From Paenibacillus sp. JQZ6Y-1 (lineage in GTDB: Bacteria > Bacillota > Bacilli > Paenibacillales > Paenibacillaceae), in the NCBI RefSeq assembly GCF_040719145.1, contig NZ_JBFDUZ010000004.1, positions 186,001-250,000 on the forward strand: 64,000 nucleotides of DNA, in the 5' to 3' direction. Positions 27,619 to 35,772 of this stretch are shown here, in pieces. Within the stretch, counting starts at the first letter, position 1; every line of letters begins with the position of its first letter. The notes under the pieces are model-generated. The model saw only the letters and a list, made by a program, of their open reading frames with translations. It was not told the DNA's origin and did no database searches. The position numbers and the translations under genes were made by a program.

Positions 27619-28200
27619 ATGCTAATATTCAATACGACCATCTGGCTGATCGGTATTGTGCTCGTGCTGGCGTTCTTGCTGATCCTGCGCCGATTGTATC
27701 ATAAATCGCTGCCAGAGCTTCTTGTGGCAGGGCTATTTGGTATCTATTTGCTGAATGTGATCAAATATACCTTTTTCCCATTTCCCGTTGATCCGCAATT
27801 ATTAGAGCTCATGCGTATCACTGGTGGCGATAAAGGCATGGTACGGCTGAATCTGATCCCATTTCATTCCCAATTTTACGATTCGATTCTGGTCGATAAA
27901 TCGAACTATCTGAATGTGCTTATGACCATTCCATATGGTCTGATCCTGCCGCTGCTTATCTCTATGACTACGCGCCGTATGCTGCTGTTTGCGGTCAGCA
28001 TTGGACTGCTAATCGAGACGCTGCAAGGCATCATCGATCTGCTGCTTGGCTTCACGTATCGGACGGTCGATGTGAACGATATTATGTTTAATTTTACAGG
28101 CGCTATGCTAGGCTGGGCAATCCTGCGACTACTGCTACGAAGCGCGGCTGTACAAAAACAGCTTGCCAAATGGTTTCCGTCTGTGGTAAAAAAGATATAA
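27619..28200 (+). CDS. VanZ-like family membrane protein
   Basis: 193-aa protein with four to five membrane helices and the VanZ-family pattern RLNLIPFHSQFYD, NYLNVLMTIPYGLILPLL, a conserved ETLQGIID and TVDVNDIMFNFTGAMLGWAILRL. VanZ from Tn1546 gives low-level teicoplanin resistance; most chromosomal relatives have no known role. ATG 27619 has AGGAGAGATA upstream. It could be cotranscribed with the small ORF at 28286. Confidence 0.9.
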   Translation: MLIFNTTIWLIGIVLVLAFLLILRRLYHKSLPELLVAGLFGIYLLNVIKYTFFPFPVDPQLLELMRITGGDKGMVRLNLIPFHSQFYDSILVDKSNYLNVLMTIPYGLILPLLISMTTRRMLLFAVSIGLLIETLQGIIDLLLGFTYRTVDVNDIMFNFTGAMLGWAILRLLLRSAAVQKQLAKWFPSVVKKI

Positions 28201-28205
28201 TAACG

Positions 28206-28262
28206 ACATCGTATGCAATCCGCTGCTTCTGGGAAGGGGCGACGGGGCATTGCAGACGATGT
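28206..28262 (+). repeat. Hairpin between vanZ-like gene and small ORF
   Basis: ACATCGTATGCAAT (28206-28219) pairs with ATTGCAGACGATGT (28249-28262), 13 of 14 positions, loop of 29 GC-rich bases. It ends six bases before a perfect AAAGGAGGTG. It could modulate access to that ribosome binding site. Confidence 0.55.
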
Positions 28263-28285
28263 TATACCAAAGGAGGTGAGGCAGG

Positions 28286-28453
28286 ATGTTGAATTTCCCA
28301 TTGTTTATTGCGCTAGAGCACCAAGTTGCTGGCGTATATAGTATTGCAGGCACATTTTACGAAGACGGGAGAAGTCTGTCCAAAAATGAATACTTCCAAA
28401 ATGGCGAAATGCCGCTCCTGCCTTCAGCCTCGGTCGGATTTTCAGCAGTATAA
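28286..28453 (+). CDS. Small ORF with very strong ribosome binding site, unknown
   Basis: 55 codons (starting MLNFPLFIALEH, ending VGFSAV), preceded at 28268-28277 by AAAGGAGGTG, which is about as good a Shine-Dalgarno as exists. Not recognised. It has a hydrophobic start but no clear signal peptide. It sits 85 bases after the vanZ-like gene and ~730 bases before the ABC-F gene, with a terminator between. It might be a real small protein or the leader ORF of a regulatory region; the sequence alone does not decide. Confidence 0.5.
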   Translation: MLNFPLFIALEHQVAGVYSIAGTFYEDGRSLSKNEYFQNGEMPLLPSASVGFSAV

Positions 28454-28532
28454 ATGTTATGACAGTGAATCTGTGTGATGAATGGATATCTCCATCATGG
28501 ATCACCGTCCTAATCCACGGATCAGCTTCGGA

Positions 28533-28559
28533 ATACGATTGTCTGCGCGACAATCGTAT
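28533..28559. repeat. Perfect 11-bp hairpin
   Basis: ATACGATTGTC (28533-28543), loop TGCGC, and its exact complement (28549-28559). It is one of several short hairpins between the small ORF and the terminator at 28785 (another is ACGGAT/ATCCGT near 28739), so 28454-28784 may encode a structured RNA rather than a protein. Confidence 0.6.
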
Positions 28560-28784
28560 CCATAGCCATCCGCTGCACACCGTATCGTGAATGAACAGTT
28601 GTCTTCGGAATTGCACCCACGAGAATATGCTCAACTCATCGTTTGTTTCGCACGAACGTACATGATGCACATGGTAGAACCGATATGCTCGGTCCATCAT
28701 TGCAACATGGTTGGCATACTCGGATCAGTAGAATGACACGGATCTATATCCGTTGTTATTTCTACCGCAACTCCATCCATGACA

Positions 28785-28815
28785 GCCGCAGGGACATTTC
28801 CCCTGCGGCTTTTTT
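28785..28815 (+). terminator. Intrinsic terminator ahead of the ABC-F gene
   Basis: GCCGCAGGG (28786-28794) and CCCTGCGGC (28801-28809) with a 6-nt loop, then TTTTTT. It points along the plus strand and would end the vanZ-like/small-ORF transcript. The next 370 bases (28816-29184) are AT-rich leader and promoter space of the ABC-F gene and contain no gene that I can support. Confidence 0.9.
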
Positions 28816-29184
28816 GTTGTGTTGAGAACCCACAACGAATATATGCGGAATACATCGTAATCCGAGCTGACAGGCAGAAGCGCATTTCCTCAACCAATCT
28901 ACTTTACGAAGATAACCAAATCACAGCCATTCGCTGGGTCGGTATATCTTCTCAATAAATTAGCGCAGCCGTTCTTGTCGTTATTTTCCATATACCTGTA
29001 TTCGCTGATCCAATCCATAACCAAGCCCATACAGCGAAAGCTACAGTTATATTCAATAAAATAATAGTCTGTTTATGTAGAACTCTAGAACCCTAGAACT
29101 CAGGCGCTCAGGTACACTCAAATGCCAGCTCTACATGAACAAACAGAACACGTCCGGCTGCCTCACACGAGGAGAATGAAATCT

Positions 29185-30825
29185 ATGTCTATTATGATTG
29201 CCTGTCAGCAGGTTCAACAATATTACGGCGCTCAGCAGGTGCTGTCCAGCGTCACCCTTGAAATTCACAGCGGTCGCAAGATTGGTCTCATTGGTCTAAA
29301 CGGAGCTGGCAAAACGACCCTGTTCCGTCTGTTATCTGGTCAGGAACGTCCGTATCAGGGCGAATTGCATATTCAAAAAGGTGCACGCGTCGGCTATCTG
29401 GCACAGGTACCAGACTATGCAGAAGGCACAACCGTCATGGATATACTGCGCGAAAGCTTCCACCATCTATTGCAATTGCAGCAGCGAATGGAGGAGTTAA
29501 CGCTCCGTATGAGCGATGCAGATCAATCGCCAGAGCAGATGGATAAGACCCTGCGCGAGTACGGCGAAGCACTGGATCGTTTTGAAGATCAGGGCGGATA
29601 CGAGATGTCTGCCCGCATCGATGCCATCGCTGCCGGACTCGGCATTCCACAGTCACGCTACGACGAATCCGTCAATCGTCTGTCTGGTGGGGAAAAGACC
29701 CGTGTAGCGCTGGCGGCACTGCTGCTAACCAATCCAGATATTCTGCTGCTCGACGAGCCGACCAACCATCTCGATATGGATGCCGTCGTCTGGCTGGAGC
29801 AATTTATCAGCGGCTCAAACGCGACCGTTGTCGTGATTTCCCATGACCGTTATTTCTTAGATAAAGTCGTGCAGGAGATCATCGAGCTGGAAGACGGCGA
29901 AGCTACAGCGTATCCGATGAACTACTCTGCGTATCGCGAGGAGAAACAACGCCGTCTGATCAACCAATACGAGAACTATCAGGATCAGCAAAAAGAAATC
30001 AAACGCATCAAAGAATCCATCAAGCGCCTTATCGATTGGGGCAATCGCTCCAATCCACCGAACCCCGGCTTCCACCGCCGCGCCGCTTCCATGCAAAAAG
30101 CGCTCGACCGCATGGAAAAGGTCAAGCGCCCAGTGATGGAACGCGCCCAGATTGATCTAGAATGGAAACAGAAAGGACGCTCCGGTGAGCGTGTGCTGGT
30201 GCTGGATCAGGTGTGGAAAAGCTACGGAGACAAAGCGCTGCTGCAAGAATCGTCTGCCTTGCTGCGCTATGGCGAACATGCTGTGATCATTGGCGGGAAC
30301 GGAGCTGGTAAAACCACCTTGCTGCGTATGATCCTCGGTCAGGAAGCCCCAGATGCGGGTACATTACGCCTTGGCTCTCGTGCTGATACTGGTTATTTGG
30401 CACAAGAAGCCGCTCCACCGGATGCTGGCGAAACGGTACTGGAATGGTTCAAACTGCACGCGCGTATGGAAGAAGGCGCCGCCCGCGGTCAGCTTGCCAA
30501 GTTCTTATTTTATGGTCCCGATGTGTTCAAAAAAGTATCGGGTCTATCGGGAGGAGAATGGAGCCGATTGCGATTAGCGATTCTGATGCACCAACGCCCG
30601 AACCTGCTAATTTTGGATGAACCGACGAATCATCTGGATATTTCCTCAAGAGAAGCATTGGAGGAAGCACTAGAAGAATTCCCAGGAACCATTCTGGCTG
30701 TATCGCATGATCGATATTTTATCAATCGGATTGCGGGACAGATTTGGAGTTTGGGTGAAGGTGAGTTGAAAGTGACGTTGGGGAATTATGAGGATTACCA
30801 GCAAGAAATTCAGAAAAATAGTTAA
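29185..30825 (+). CDS. ABC-F family ATPase (ribosome-associated)
   Basis: 546 aa, two ABC cassettes without membrane segments. Walker A motifs GLNGAGKTT and GGNGAGKTT, signatures LSGGEKTR and LSGGEWSR, Walker B LLLDEPTNHLD and LILDEPTNHLD, and between them a basic helical linker (KEIKRIKESIKRLIDWGNRS, then HRRAASMQKALDRMEKVKRP), the arm that reaches into the ribosomal E/P site. Proteins of this class either rescue stalled translation or protect from ribosome-targeting antibiotics; which one cannot be decided by eye. ATG 29185 has GAGGAG ten bases upstream; an in-frame GUG/ATG series further up lacks spacing. The long leader with terminator would fit antibiotic-controlled attenuation. Confidence 0.95.
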   Translation: MSIMIACQQVQQYYGAQQVLSSVTLEIHSGRKIGLIGLNGAGKTTLFRLLSGQERPYQGELHIQKGARVGYLAQVPDYAEGTTVMDILRESFHHLLQLQQRMEELTLRMSDADQSPEQMDKTLREYGEALDRFEDQGGYEMSARIDAIAAGLGIPQSRYDESVNRLSGGEKTRVALAALLLTNPDILLLDEPTNHLDMDAVVWLEQFISGSNATVVVISHDRYFLDKVVQEIIELEDGEATAYPMNYSAYREEKQRRLINQYENYQDQQKEIKRIKESIKRLIDWGNRSNPPNPGFHRRAASMQKALDRMEKVKRPVMERAQIDLEWKQKGRSGERVLVLDQVWKSYGDKALLQESSALLRYGEHAVIIGGNGAGKTTLLRMILGQEAPDAGTLRLGSRADTGYLAQEAAPPDAGETVLEWFKLHARMEEGAARGQLAKFLFYGPDVFKKVSGLSGGEWSRLRLAILMHQRPNLLILDEPTNHLDISSREALEEALEEFPGTILAVSHDRYFINRIAGQIWSLGEGELKVTLGNYEDYQQEIQKNS

Positions 30826-30877
30826 AATCAATAAAAAACCTAAACTCGATTTAAGAGTTTAGGTTTTTTATTGATTT
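30825..30877. terminator. Bidirectional intrinsic terminator, 23-bp stem
   Basis: Perfect 23-bp stem (30825-30847 with 30855-30877), loop GATTTAA, A- and T-rich ends. It serves both the ABC-F gene and the minus-strand peptide gene, whose stop codon (30878-30876) lies in the stem. Confidence 0.95.
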
Positions 30878-30995
30878 AGCCGCCTATGCCATTGCTTAGT
30901 GTGGTGAAACGTTCATGTTGATAAGTAGTAGTTGGAGAAAGTGTGAGAGAAGTTAAGCTAAGTACTAGAATTAAAGAAAAAAAGACTTTTTTCAT
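30876..30995 (-). CDS. Candidate secreted signalling pre-propeptide (AloP/AimP/Phr-like)
   Basis: A 39-codon ORF, below usual gene-calling limits. The product starts MKKVFFSLILVLSLTSLTLS, a classic signal peptide (two Lys, long hydrophobic core), followed by a short polar propeptide PTTTYQHERFTT and the C-terminus LSNGIGG. AGGAGG (31010-31005) is nine bases from ATG 30995. Its start lies inside the last codons of the HTH-TPR regulator (38-base overlap, different frame) and its stop in the terminator stem. This is the arrangement of RRNPP signal genes: export, cleavage, re-import by Opp, binding to the neighbouring TPR receptor. The likely active piece is the C-terminal five to seven residues, for example SNGIGG. 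I recall Gly-rich hexapeptides of similar pattern from P. polymyxa Alo systems. Confidence 0.82.
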   Translation of the reverse strand: MKKVFFSLILVLSLTSLTLSPTTTYQHERFTTLSNGIGG

Positions 30996-32352
30996 TGGCT
31001 GTAGCCTCCTCTATAATAGTATTATAATGATTTAGATGCTCATCAGTTGCGAATTTTCTAAGCTGCTCAAATATTAGAATACGATCTAAAATCTTGCTTT
31101 TATTAGAAATTTTAATCGATAAACGTAAACTTTCAATAGTGTTATCAATAGCTTCACCATATGAACTTTTTTTATAATGGTAGATTGCAAGCTGATAATA
31201 TAAATCAATATATCTATTTAACGAAGCAGTAACCTCATAATAATCCTGATCCAAAGAAATTTTGGAGTACAGTTTATCTAAAATATTATCGATAGAAAAA
31301 TTATTTTCATTCGCAGCTTGTAAGATCACGCAAAGACTAGGCAATATTTCATTTGGATTATCCAGTAAGAAAGATACATATGCATCTAGTTTGGATGTAT
31401 CCCCCAGAAGAAGATTCAAATTATTCATATTTGCAGTAGCAAATGATTTGAATTTTGCAACTTCTTTTAAACCAACTTCATCAAGTTCTTCAAACCAACT
31501 GAGATCTGCATATTTTGTAACATAATCTTTTGCTTCTTCGTACCTACCCAGATATTCTAATGCGATAGATTTTATAACATAACTTTGACCATAATAGACT
31601 ACTAATCTTCTTTCAGCTTGGAGGGGCTCATAAAAACCTGTTTCTTTAAATTTTTTTTGGCGTTCAGTATAGATGGCTTGGCTGATAATATTTAATTCAT
31701 CGCCATATCTTTCGAGATAATACCAGTTTTCTAATACATAATATAAATTAGCTAATGCTAACAAACCATCCAACATAAAATGTTCAGGTAAACGATCACG
31801 GAAAGGTTCGAAACGTACGGCTGCTCTAAAGTTTTGTTCTGTATTTTCACCAATCGAAGCTCTAAATACCCGATAATGCGCAATCGCCAATCGTTCCGAA
31901 TGCTGATGTTTTTCATTCTCAATCACACATTCGTAAAAAGGAATAGACTCTTTTACCTTTCCATCCTCGTATAATTCCTCAGCCAATCCAAACACTGAAA
32001 CCGTATTCGACAAATCTTCCATTAGACGATCCAATACAGCTTGAATACAGTCATAACGACCAATCTCGGTACATCTCATCAAAAATGCTTTGATCCGGCG
32101 CCAATCTGCCTTTTCGTTGATAAAGCATTCATCCACATAATACTCGTACATCCAGCCTTCTTCATGACCAAGTGCTTCAGCCATCAAATCCAACTGGCGG
32201 ATCGAAATGGATTTTGGCGGGTTACCATTTAAAATACCGCTGATAATTCCGCGGTTGATACCAGCCAATTTACCGAAGCTGCTCAATGAATGCCCTTTTT
32301 GCCGAATTCCTTTTTCAATTTCAAGTCTAATGGTTGTGGTGTTGGTAATCAT
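30958..32352 (-). CDS. HTH-TPR peptide-sensing regulator 1 (RRNPP/AimR-AloR-like)
   Basis: 464 aa. Residues ~8-60 are an XRE-type HTH (IEKGIRQKGHSLSSFGKLAG followed by INRGIISGILNGNPPKSIS) and the rest is all-helical with TPR-like repeats (for example IPFYECVIENEKHQHSERLAIAHYRVFRA, YVLENWYYLERYGDEL). This is the layout of AimR, PlcR, Rap-like and AloR receptors. I start it at ATG 32352, after AAAGGGGTG, instead of the frame's upstream codon. It is the only one of the three paralogs here that overlaps a signal-peptide gene, so it is probably the receptor for that peptide. A good promoter with a dyad in its spacer lies at 32430-32459. Confidence 0.88.
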   Translation of the reverse strand: MITNTTTIRLEIEKGIRQKGHSLSSFGKLAGINRGIISGILNGNPPKSISIRQLDLMAEALGHEEGWMYEYYVDECFINEKADWRRIKAFLMRCTEIGRYDCIQAVLDRLMEDLSNTVSVFGLAEELYEDGKVKESIPFYECVIENEKHQHSERLAIAHYRVFRASIGENTEQNFRAAVRFEPFRDRLPEHFMLDGLLALANLYYVLENWYYLERYGDELNIISQAIYTERQKKFKETGFYEPLQAERRLVVYYGQSYVIKSIALEYLGRYEEAKDYVTKYADLSWFEELDEVGLKEVAKFKSFATANMNNLNLLLGDTSKLDAYVSFLLDNPNEILPSLCVILQAANENNFSIDNILDKLYSKISLDQDYYEVTASLNRYIDLYYQLAIYHYKKSSYGEAIDNTIESLRLSIKISNKSKILDRILIFEQLRKFATDEHLNHYNTIIEEATANEKSLFFFNSST

Positions 32353-32429
32353 AAACCGAACACACCCCTTTATGTCGAAAGTTTCCCGTTTGTTGCGCCC
32401 CAGTAAACCCATGGTTTCAAATTTATTAC

Positions 32430-32459
32430 ATTATATATTGCAGTTTGAACTGTGGTCAA
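32430..32459 (-). promoter_or_regulatory. Promoter of regulator 1 with dyad operator in the spacer
   Basis: On the minus strand TTGACC (32459-32454), 18-base spacer, TATAAT (32435-32430). The spacer holds CAGTT-CA-AACTG (32441-32452), a dyad placed where a bound regulator would block RNA polymerase. A further GGTATC...GGTAAC pair lies at 32488-32506. Autoregulation is inferred, not shown. Confidence 0.6.
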
Positions 32460-32572
32460 TTACTTTTAATGAAAAAATAGCGAATTAGGTATCAAAAATA
32501 GGTAACATGCGGCAATTCAATAACCATAGGTGTTTTTTTGTGAAAAATATTAAATTGGTTTCATAGACAAAA

Positions 32573-32621
32573 AATAAGAATCAGCTATATTGCTATATAA
32601 GCAATATAGCTGATTCTTATT
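32573..32621 (-). terminator. Intrinsic terminator after regulator 2
   Basis: Perfect 21-bp stem (32573-32593 with 32601-32621), 7-nt loop, followed in the minus direction by TTTTTT. It starts 17 bases after the regulator 2 stop codon, leaving no room for a downstream peptide gene. Confidence 0.93.
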
Positions 32622-32637
32622 GGAGAGACAGATAGCT

Positions 32638-33957
32638 TTAAGGTAATTGAATTAATTTTGTGAGTAATGGAGTCATATCTATTGTTCTTTTCATATTATA
32701 TCGACTAGCTGAACGCTCAAAGGTTTTGAGTGTTCTTTGTAATTGTTTATAGTTCTTTTTTTGTTTAGATTGATACAAAGCTAGTTGGTAAACCATATTT
32801 ACAAAATAGCCGTCTACAGCAGAAGAAGCATAGTATGTTTTACTCTTATTAGTTAAAAATGAATCGATCTGATTTTCAAATAGTTTGACGATCCAATCTA
32901 CATTAGTATTCTGCCTGTTAGCGACTGTAAGAATAAGTAATAATCCAGGCACAATTTCTTCAGGATTTTGCTTTAGGAAATCTACATAGTTATCAAGAAT
33001 CTCAAATTTACTCATATGAAGATTCATACCATATATATTACCTTGCGCATAAATGTATAGTTTATCAATTTCATAATCACTTTCTTCGCTTATGCCCCTT
33101 AGATGAGTCAAATCATAATATCTATAGGCATATTCTAACGCTTTCTCGTAATCTCCTGTATGTTCATAAAAAGTACCCTTGATTAAGTAGGATTGTCCAT
33201 AATAACGCACAAATGGTCGCGGAATATCAAGGTGAAAATAGGGGTCTGTATACGTGGTTTTCGGAAACTTATTCAAAATACGATTAGTCAAACTGATTAA
33301 TTCATCGGCGCATTGTTCAAGTAAAATCCAGTTTTTCACCCAATAATAGGTTCCAGCAGCATGGGTAAGTGCCTGTAATCTAAGATGATCCGGTAAATGT
33401 TTTTGATACTGTTGCATAAGGACTGCTGTTTGGTAATCATCCTCAATATTTTGATCGCGATTAATCATATACATCCTGTAATAGCTGATTGCCAAGCGTT
33501 CTGAATGTGAATAACGTTCGTTATCAACAATACTTTGATAACAAATCATTGCAGCATCTAACTTTTCTTGATGTACCAGTTCCTCGGCTAATTCAAATAC
33601 TTTTTCAATGTATTCATATTTTTCTAGAGACATATCAACAATATAGCGTATCCAATCAAACTGATTGATTTCGATACAATTAAGTAATAATGCGCGAATT
33701 CTGCGCCAGTTTAGATTGTCACGCACACCAAATAATTCTTGAATAAAAATCTCATATAGCCAACCCTGCGGCTTTTGGAGTGCTTTTCCCATTCGATCCA
33801 ACTGATTAATGGAGATCGGTTTAGGATTATCACTGTTAAGAGTAGAACTTAATATTCCACGATTTACACCGGAAAGATTGCTAAACATGCTCAAAGAATA
33901 ATTTTGTTTTTGTAGTTCTTTGATTATTTCGTGACGCAAAGTTTTAATGTGATCCAT
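32638..33957 (-). CDS. HTH-TPR regulator 2 (paralog, no adjacent peptide gene)
   Basis: 439 aa with the same layout as regulator 1: N-terminal HTH (YSLSMFSNLSGVNRGILSST then NPKPISINQLDRMGKAL) and TPR-like helices (MICYQSIVDNERYSHSERLAISYYRMY). Start ATG 33957 follows AAGGTGG. It lies 61 bases downstream of regulator 3 and could be read through from it. I checked the 3' end in all minus-strand frames and the 17 bases to the terminator and found no signal-peptide-like ORF, so it either responds to a peptide encoded elsewhere or has lost its partner. AT content is higher than that of regulator 3. Confidence 0.87.
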   Translation of the reverse strand: MDHIKTLRHEIIKELQKQNYSLSMFSNLSGVNRGILSSTLNSDNPKPISINQLDRMGKALQKPQGWLYEIFIQELFGVRDNLNWRRIRALLLNCIEINQFDWIRYIVDMSLEKYEYIEKVFELAEELVHQEKLDAAMICYQSIVDNERYSHSERLAISYYRMYMINRDQNIEDDYQTAVLMQQYQKHLPDHLRLQALTHAAGTYYWVKNWILLEQCADELISLTNRILNKFPKTTYTDPYFHLDIPRPFVRYYGQSYLIKGTFYEHTGDYEKALEYAYRYYDLTHLRGISEESDYEIDKLYIYAQGNIYGMNLHMSKFEILDNYVDFLKQNPEEIVPGLLLILTVANRQNTNVDWIVKLFENQIDSFLTNKSKTYYASSAVDGYFVNMVYQLALYQSKQKKNYKQLQRTLKTFERSASRYNMKRTIDMTPLLTKLIQLP

Positions 33958-34018
33958 GTATATTCCCACCTTGCATACGAAATTCGGTTTAGATTCCAGA
34001 ATTGATTTGTTGAAGGAA

Positions 34019-35371
34019 TTATATATGTTTTAAATCTCTTAATTTTCTTAATAGATTCAAGCAATCTAAAATACGTCCTCGATTATATTTTTCGACAACA
34101 GACTCCAACGATGCCAAAATTTTCTCTAATCGTTGATCATAGAAATTGCGGTTACATTGATACAGCGTTAAGTGATAATAAATACTGATATAGCGACTGA
34201 TTCCAACAGCAATATCCGAGTAATGCTGATTGGTGATCTTACCTAATTTTAATGGCTCTACAATATCGTCTGGATAAAGCAAATCATAATGTTCTTCCAA
34301 AATATGATCAATATTGAATCCATGCTCGGCAGCAGCCTGAATGATGATCATCAGACTGGGCAAAATTTCACCAGGATAGGTTCTCATCAATTTTAAATAT
34401 TCAGGTAGGCAAGAGTCATTGCCTTCCAGCAACATCAGATTCAATTTGTTAAAATAGGCTACCAGTTCCAAACGTTCAACATACGGGGTATGTTCAGGGT
34501 GATTATCTTCAAACCAGCTCAAATCGCTAAAACCTTTTAACGCCTCATGAGCTAGATCATAACGAGCAGTCAATTCATAACCGGCAAACTTTAATATAAA
34601 GCTCTGCGCATAGTAGAACACAAGTGGACGTTCCGCAGGCGGATACGGTTGTTTGCGGACGGCACGAGAGTGTTTGCGGTTATATTGATACAGAGAGTCC
34701 GCCAGTACAAACAGTTCATCTGCTGTCAGCAGCAAAGCATCCCAGTCTTGAACGGTAAAATAAATATTCCCTAACTTCAGCAACGCATCCAACTTCAAAT
34801 GCGCAGGCAGCCGATTGCGAAACGATTCAAAGATCAGCGCTGCTTTCAAATTGTCCTCGATATTATGTCCCAGCGCAGCACGAAACAAGCGGTACTGACT
34901 AATCGCCAATCGCTCCGACTGGTAATTGCGTTCATTCTCAATCACGCACTGATACAGTGGCACAGCATCTGCGCCACGCTCTTGTGCGACCAGCTCCTCC
35001 GCCATTTCAAACACGTGGCTGACATGTGCCGGATTCTCCATTAGCAAATCCAATGTACGGCGAATCAAATCGATTCGATGAAGGTCCAGACAACGCAGTA
35101 ATAGTGGGCGTACACGCCGCCAGTTTGCCTTACCGGACTCGTTGAAGCATTCCTCAACAAACTGTTCATACAGCCAGCCTTCGGGCTTGCCTAGCGCCTT
35201 TACCATGCCATCCAGCTGATTGATAGACATCGGTTTGGGCGGGTTGCTATTCAGGGTAGCGCTCAGGATTCCGCGGTTGATCCCAGACGCCTTGCTGAAG
35301 CTGCTCAGGGAATAACCCTGGCGTTGGATTTCGGATTCAAGTTCGGTTCGTAGTGTAATTAATCTATCCAT
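34019..35371 (-). CDS. HTH-TPR regulator 3 (paralog, no adjacent peptide gene)
   Basis: 450 aa, the first gene of the tandem array. HTH at about residues 8-60 (YSLSSFSKASGINRGILSAT, NSNPPKPMSINQLDGMVKAL), then GKPEGWLYEQFVEECF, the conserved bridge also seen in the other two, and TPR-like repeats (VPLYQCVIENERNYQSERLAISQYRLFRAAL). Start ATG 35371 is nine bases from GGAAGGGA; the longer frame to 35419 has no site. G+C is nearer the genome background than in regulators 1 and 2, which suggests it is the oldest resident or that the others evolve faster. No peptide ORF lies in the 61-base gap or overlapping its end. Confidence 0.88.
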   Translation of the reverse strand: MDRLITLRTELESEIQRQGYSLSSFSKASGINRGILSATLNSNPPKPMSINQLDGMVKALGKPEGWLYEQFVEECFNESGKANWRRVRPLLLRCLDLHRIDLIRRTLDLLMENPAHVSHVFEMAEELVAQERGADAVPLYQCVIENERNYQSERLAISQYRLFRAALGHNIEDNLKAALIFESFRNRLPAHLKLDALLKLGNIYFTVQDWDALLLTADELFVLADSLYQYNRKHSRAVRKQPYPPAERPLVFYYAQSFILKFAGYELTARYDLAHEALKGFSDLSWFEDNHPEHTPYVERLELVAYFNKLNLMLLEGNDSCLPEYLKLMRTYPGEILPSLMIIIQAAAEHGFNIDHILEEHYDLLYPDDIVEPLKLGKITNQHYSDIAVGISRYISIYYHLTLYQCNRNFYDQRLEKILASLESVVEKYNRGRILDCLNLLRKLRDLKHI

Positions 35372-35641
35372 GCGGATCATTCCCTTCCTGTAAGGCATAG
35401 AACGGATCTGATGCAGCACCGGTGCAATCCATTGTACGACTTATCCATCTATTACGTAGCTAGTTAGTGATTACGTTTCATTTTCGTTGTAAAAATTTTC
35501 ATGATCCTTACGTAATAATTATGCTAATCCGTCCATATCTTTATCGGGATACCGAATTAGAGCACAGACGTATAAGCCTGTATCCAGACCAACCGAATGT
35601 GCTCAACTTTGCCAAAAAATGATAATTTTTATTATTATATA

Positions 35642-35680
35642 GGTTACTCAAAAAAGAGAAACTTCATTTTTGGTAACTTG
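35642..35680. promoter_or_regulatory. Operator-like dyad A
   Basis: GGTTACTCAAAAA ... TTTTTGGTAAC: A-run and T-run arms ending in TTAC/GTAA. The right half ACTTCATTTTTGGTAACTTG matches that of dyad B at 16 of 20 positions. Confidence 0.45.
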
Positions 35681-35736
35681 TTATATGCAGTACTCATCAT
35701 TCCAGTTTACGATCATTAATTCAAAAAAAAGGGTAT

Positions 35737-35772
35737 GATTACAAAAAAAATAACTTCGTTTTTTGTAAACTG
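35737..35772. promoter_or_regulatory. Operator-like dyad B
   Basis: TTACAAAAAA (35739-35748) and its exact complement TTTTTTGTAA (35759-35768), with right flank ACTTCGTTTTTTGTAAACTG (35753-35772). Placed ~95 bases after dyad A. A TAATAAT follows at 35775 and might be a plus-strand -10 box. Confidence 0.45.

Noticed and set aside
28305-28700. 131-codon minus-strand ORF opposite the small ORF
   Set aside because: Random-looking composition, no ribosome binding site, crosses several hairpins.
30825-30877. 23-bp inverted repeat as a mobile-element end
   Set aside because: Short loop, flanking A/T tracts and position between convergent genes fit a bidirectional terminator.
32638-32760. Second signal-peptide ORF at the 3' end of regulator 2
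   Set aside because: All minus-strand frames were read by eye; the only ATG stretch is in the regulator's own frame and the terminator starts 17 bases after the stop.
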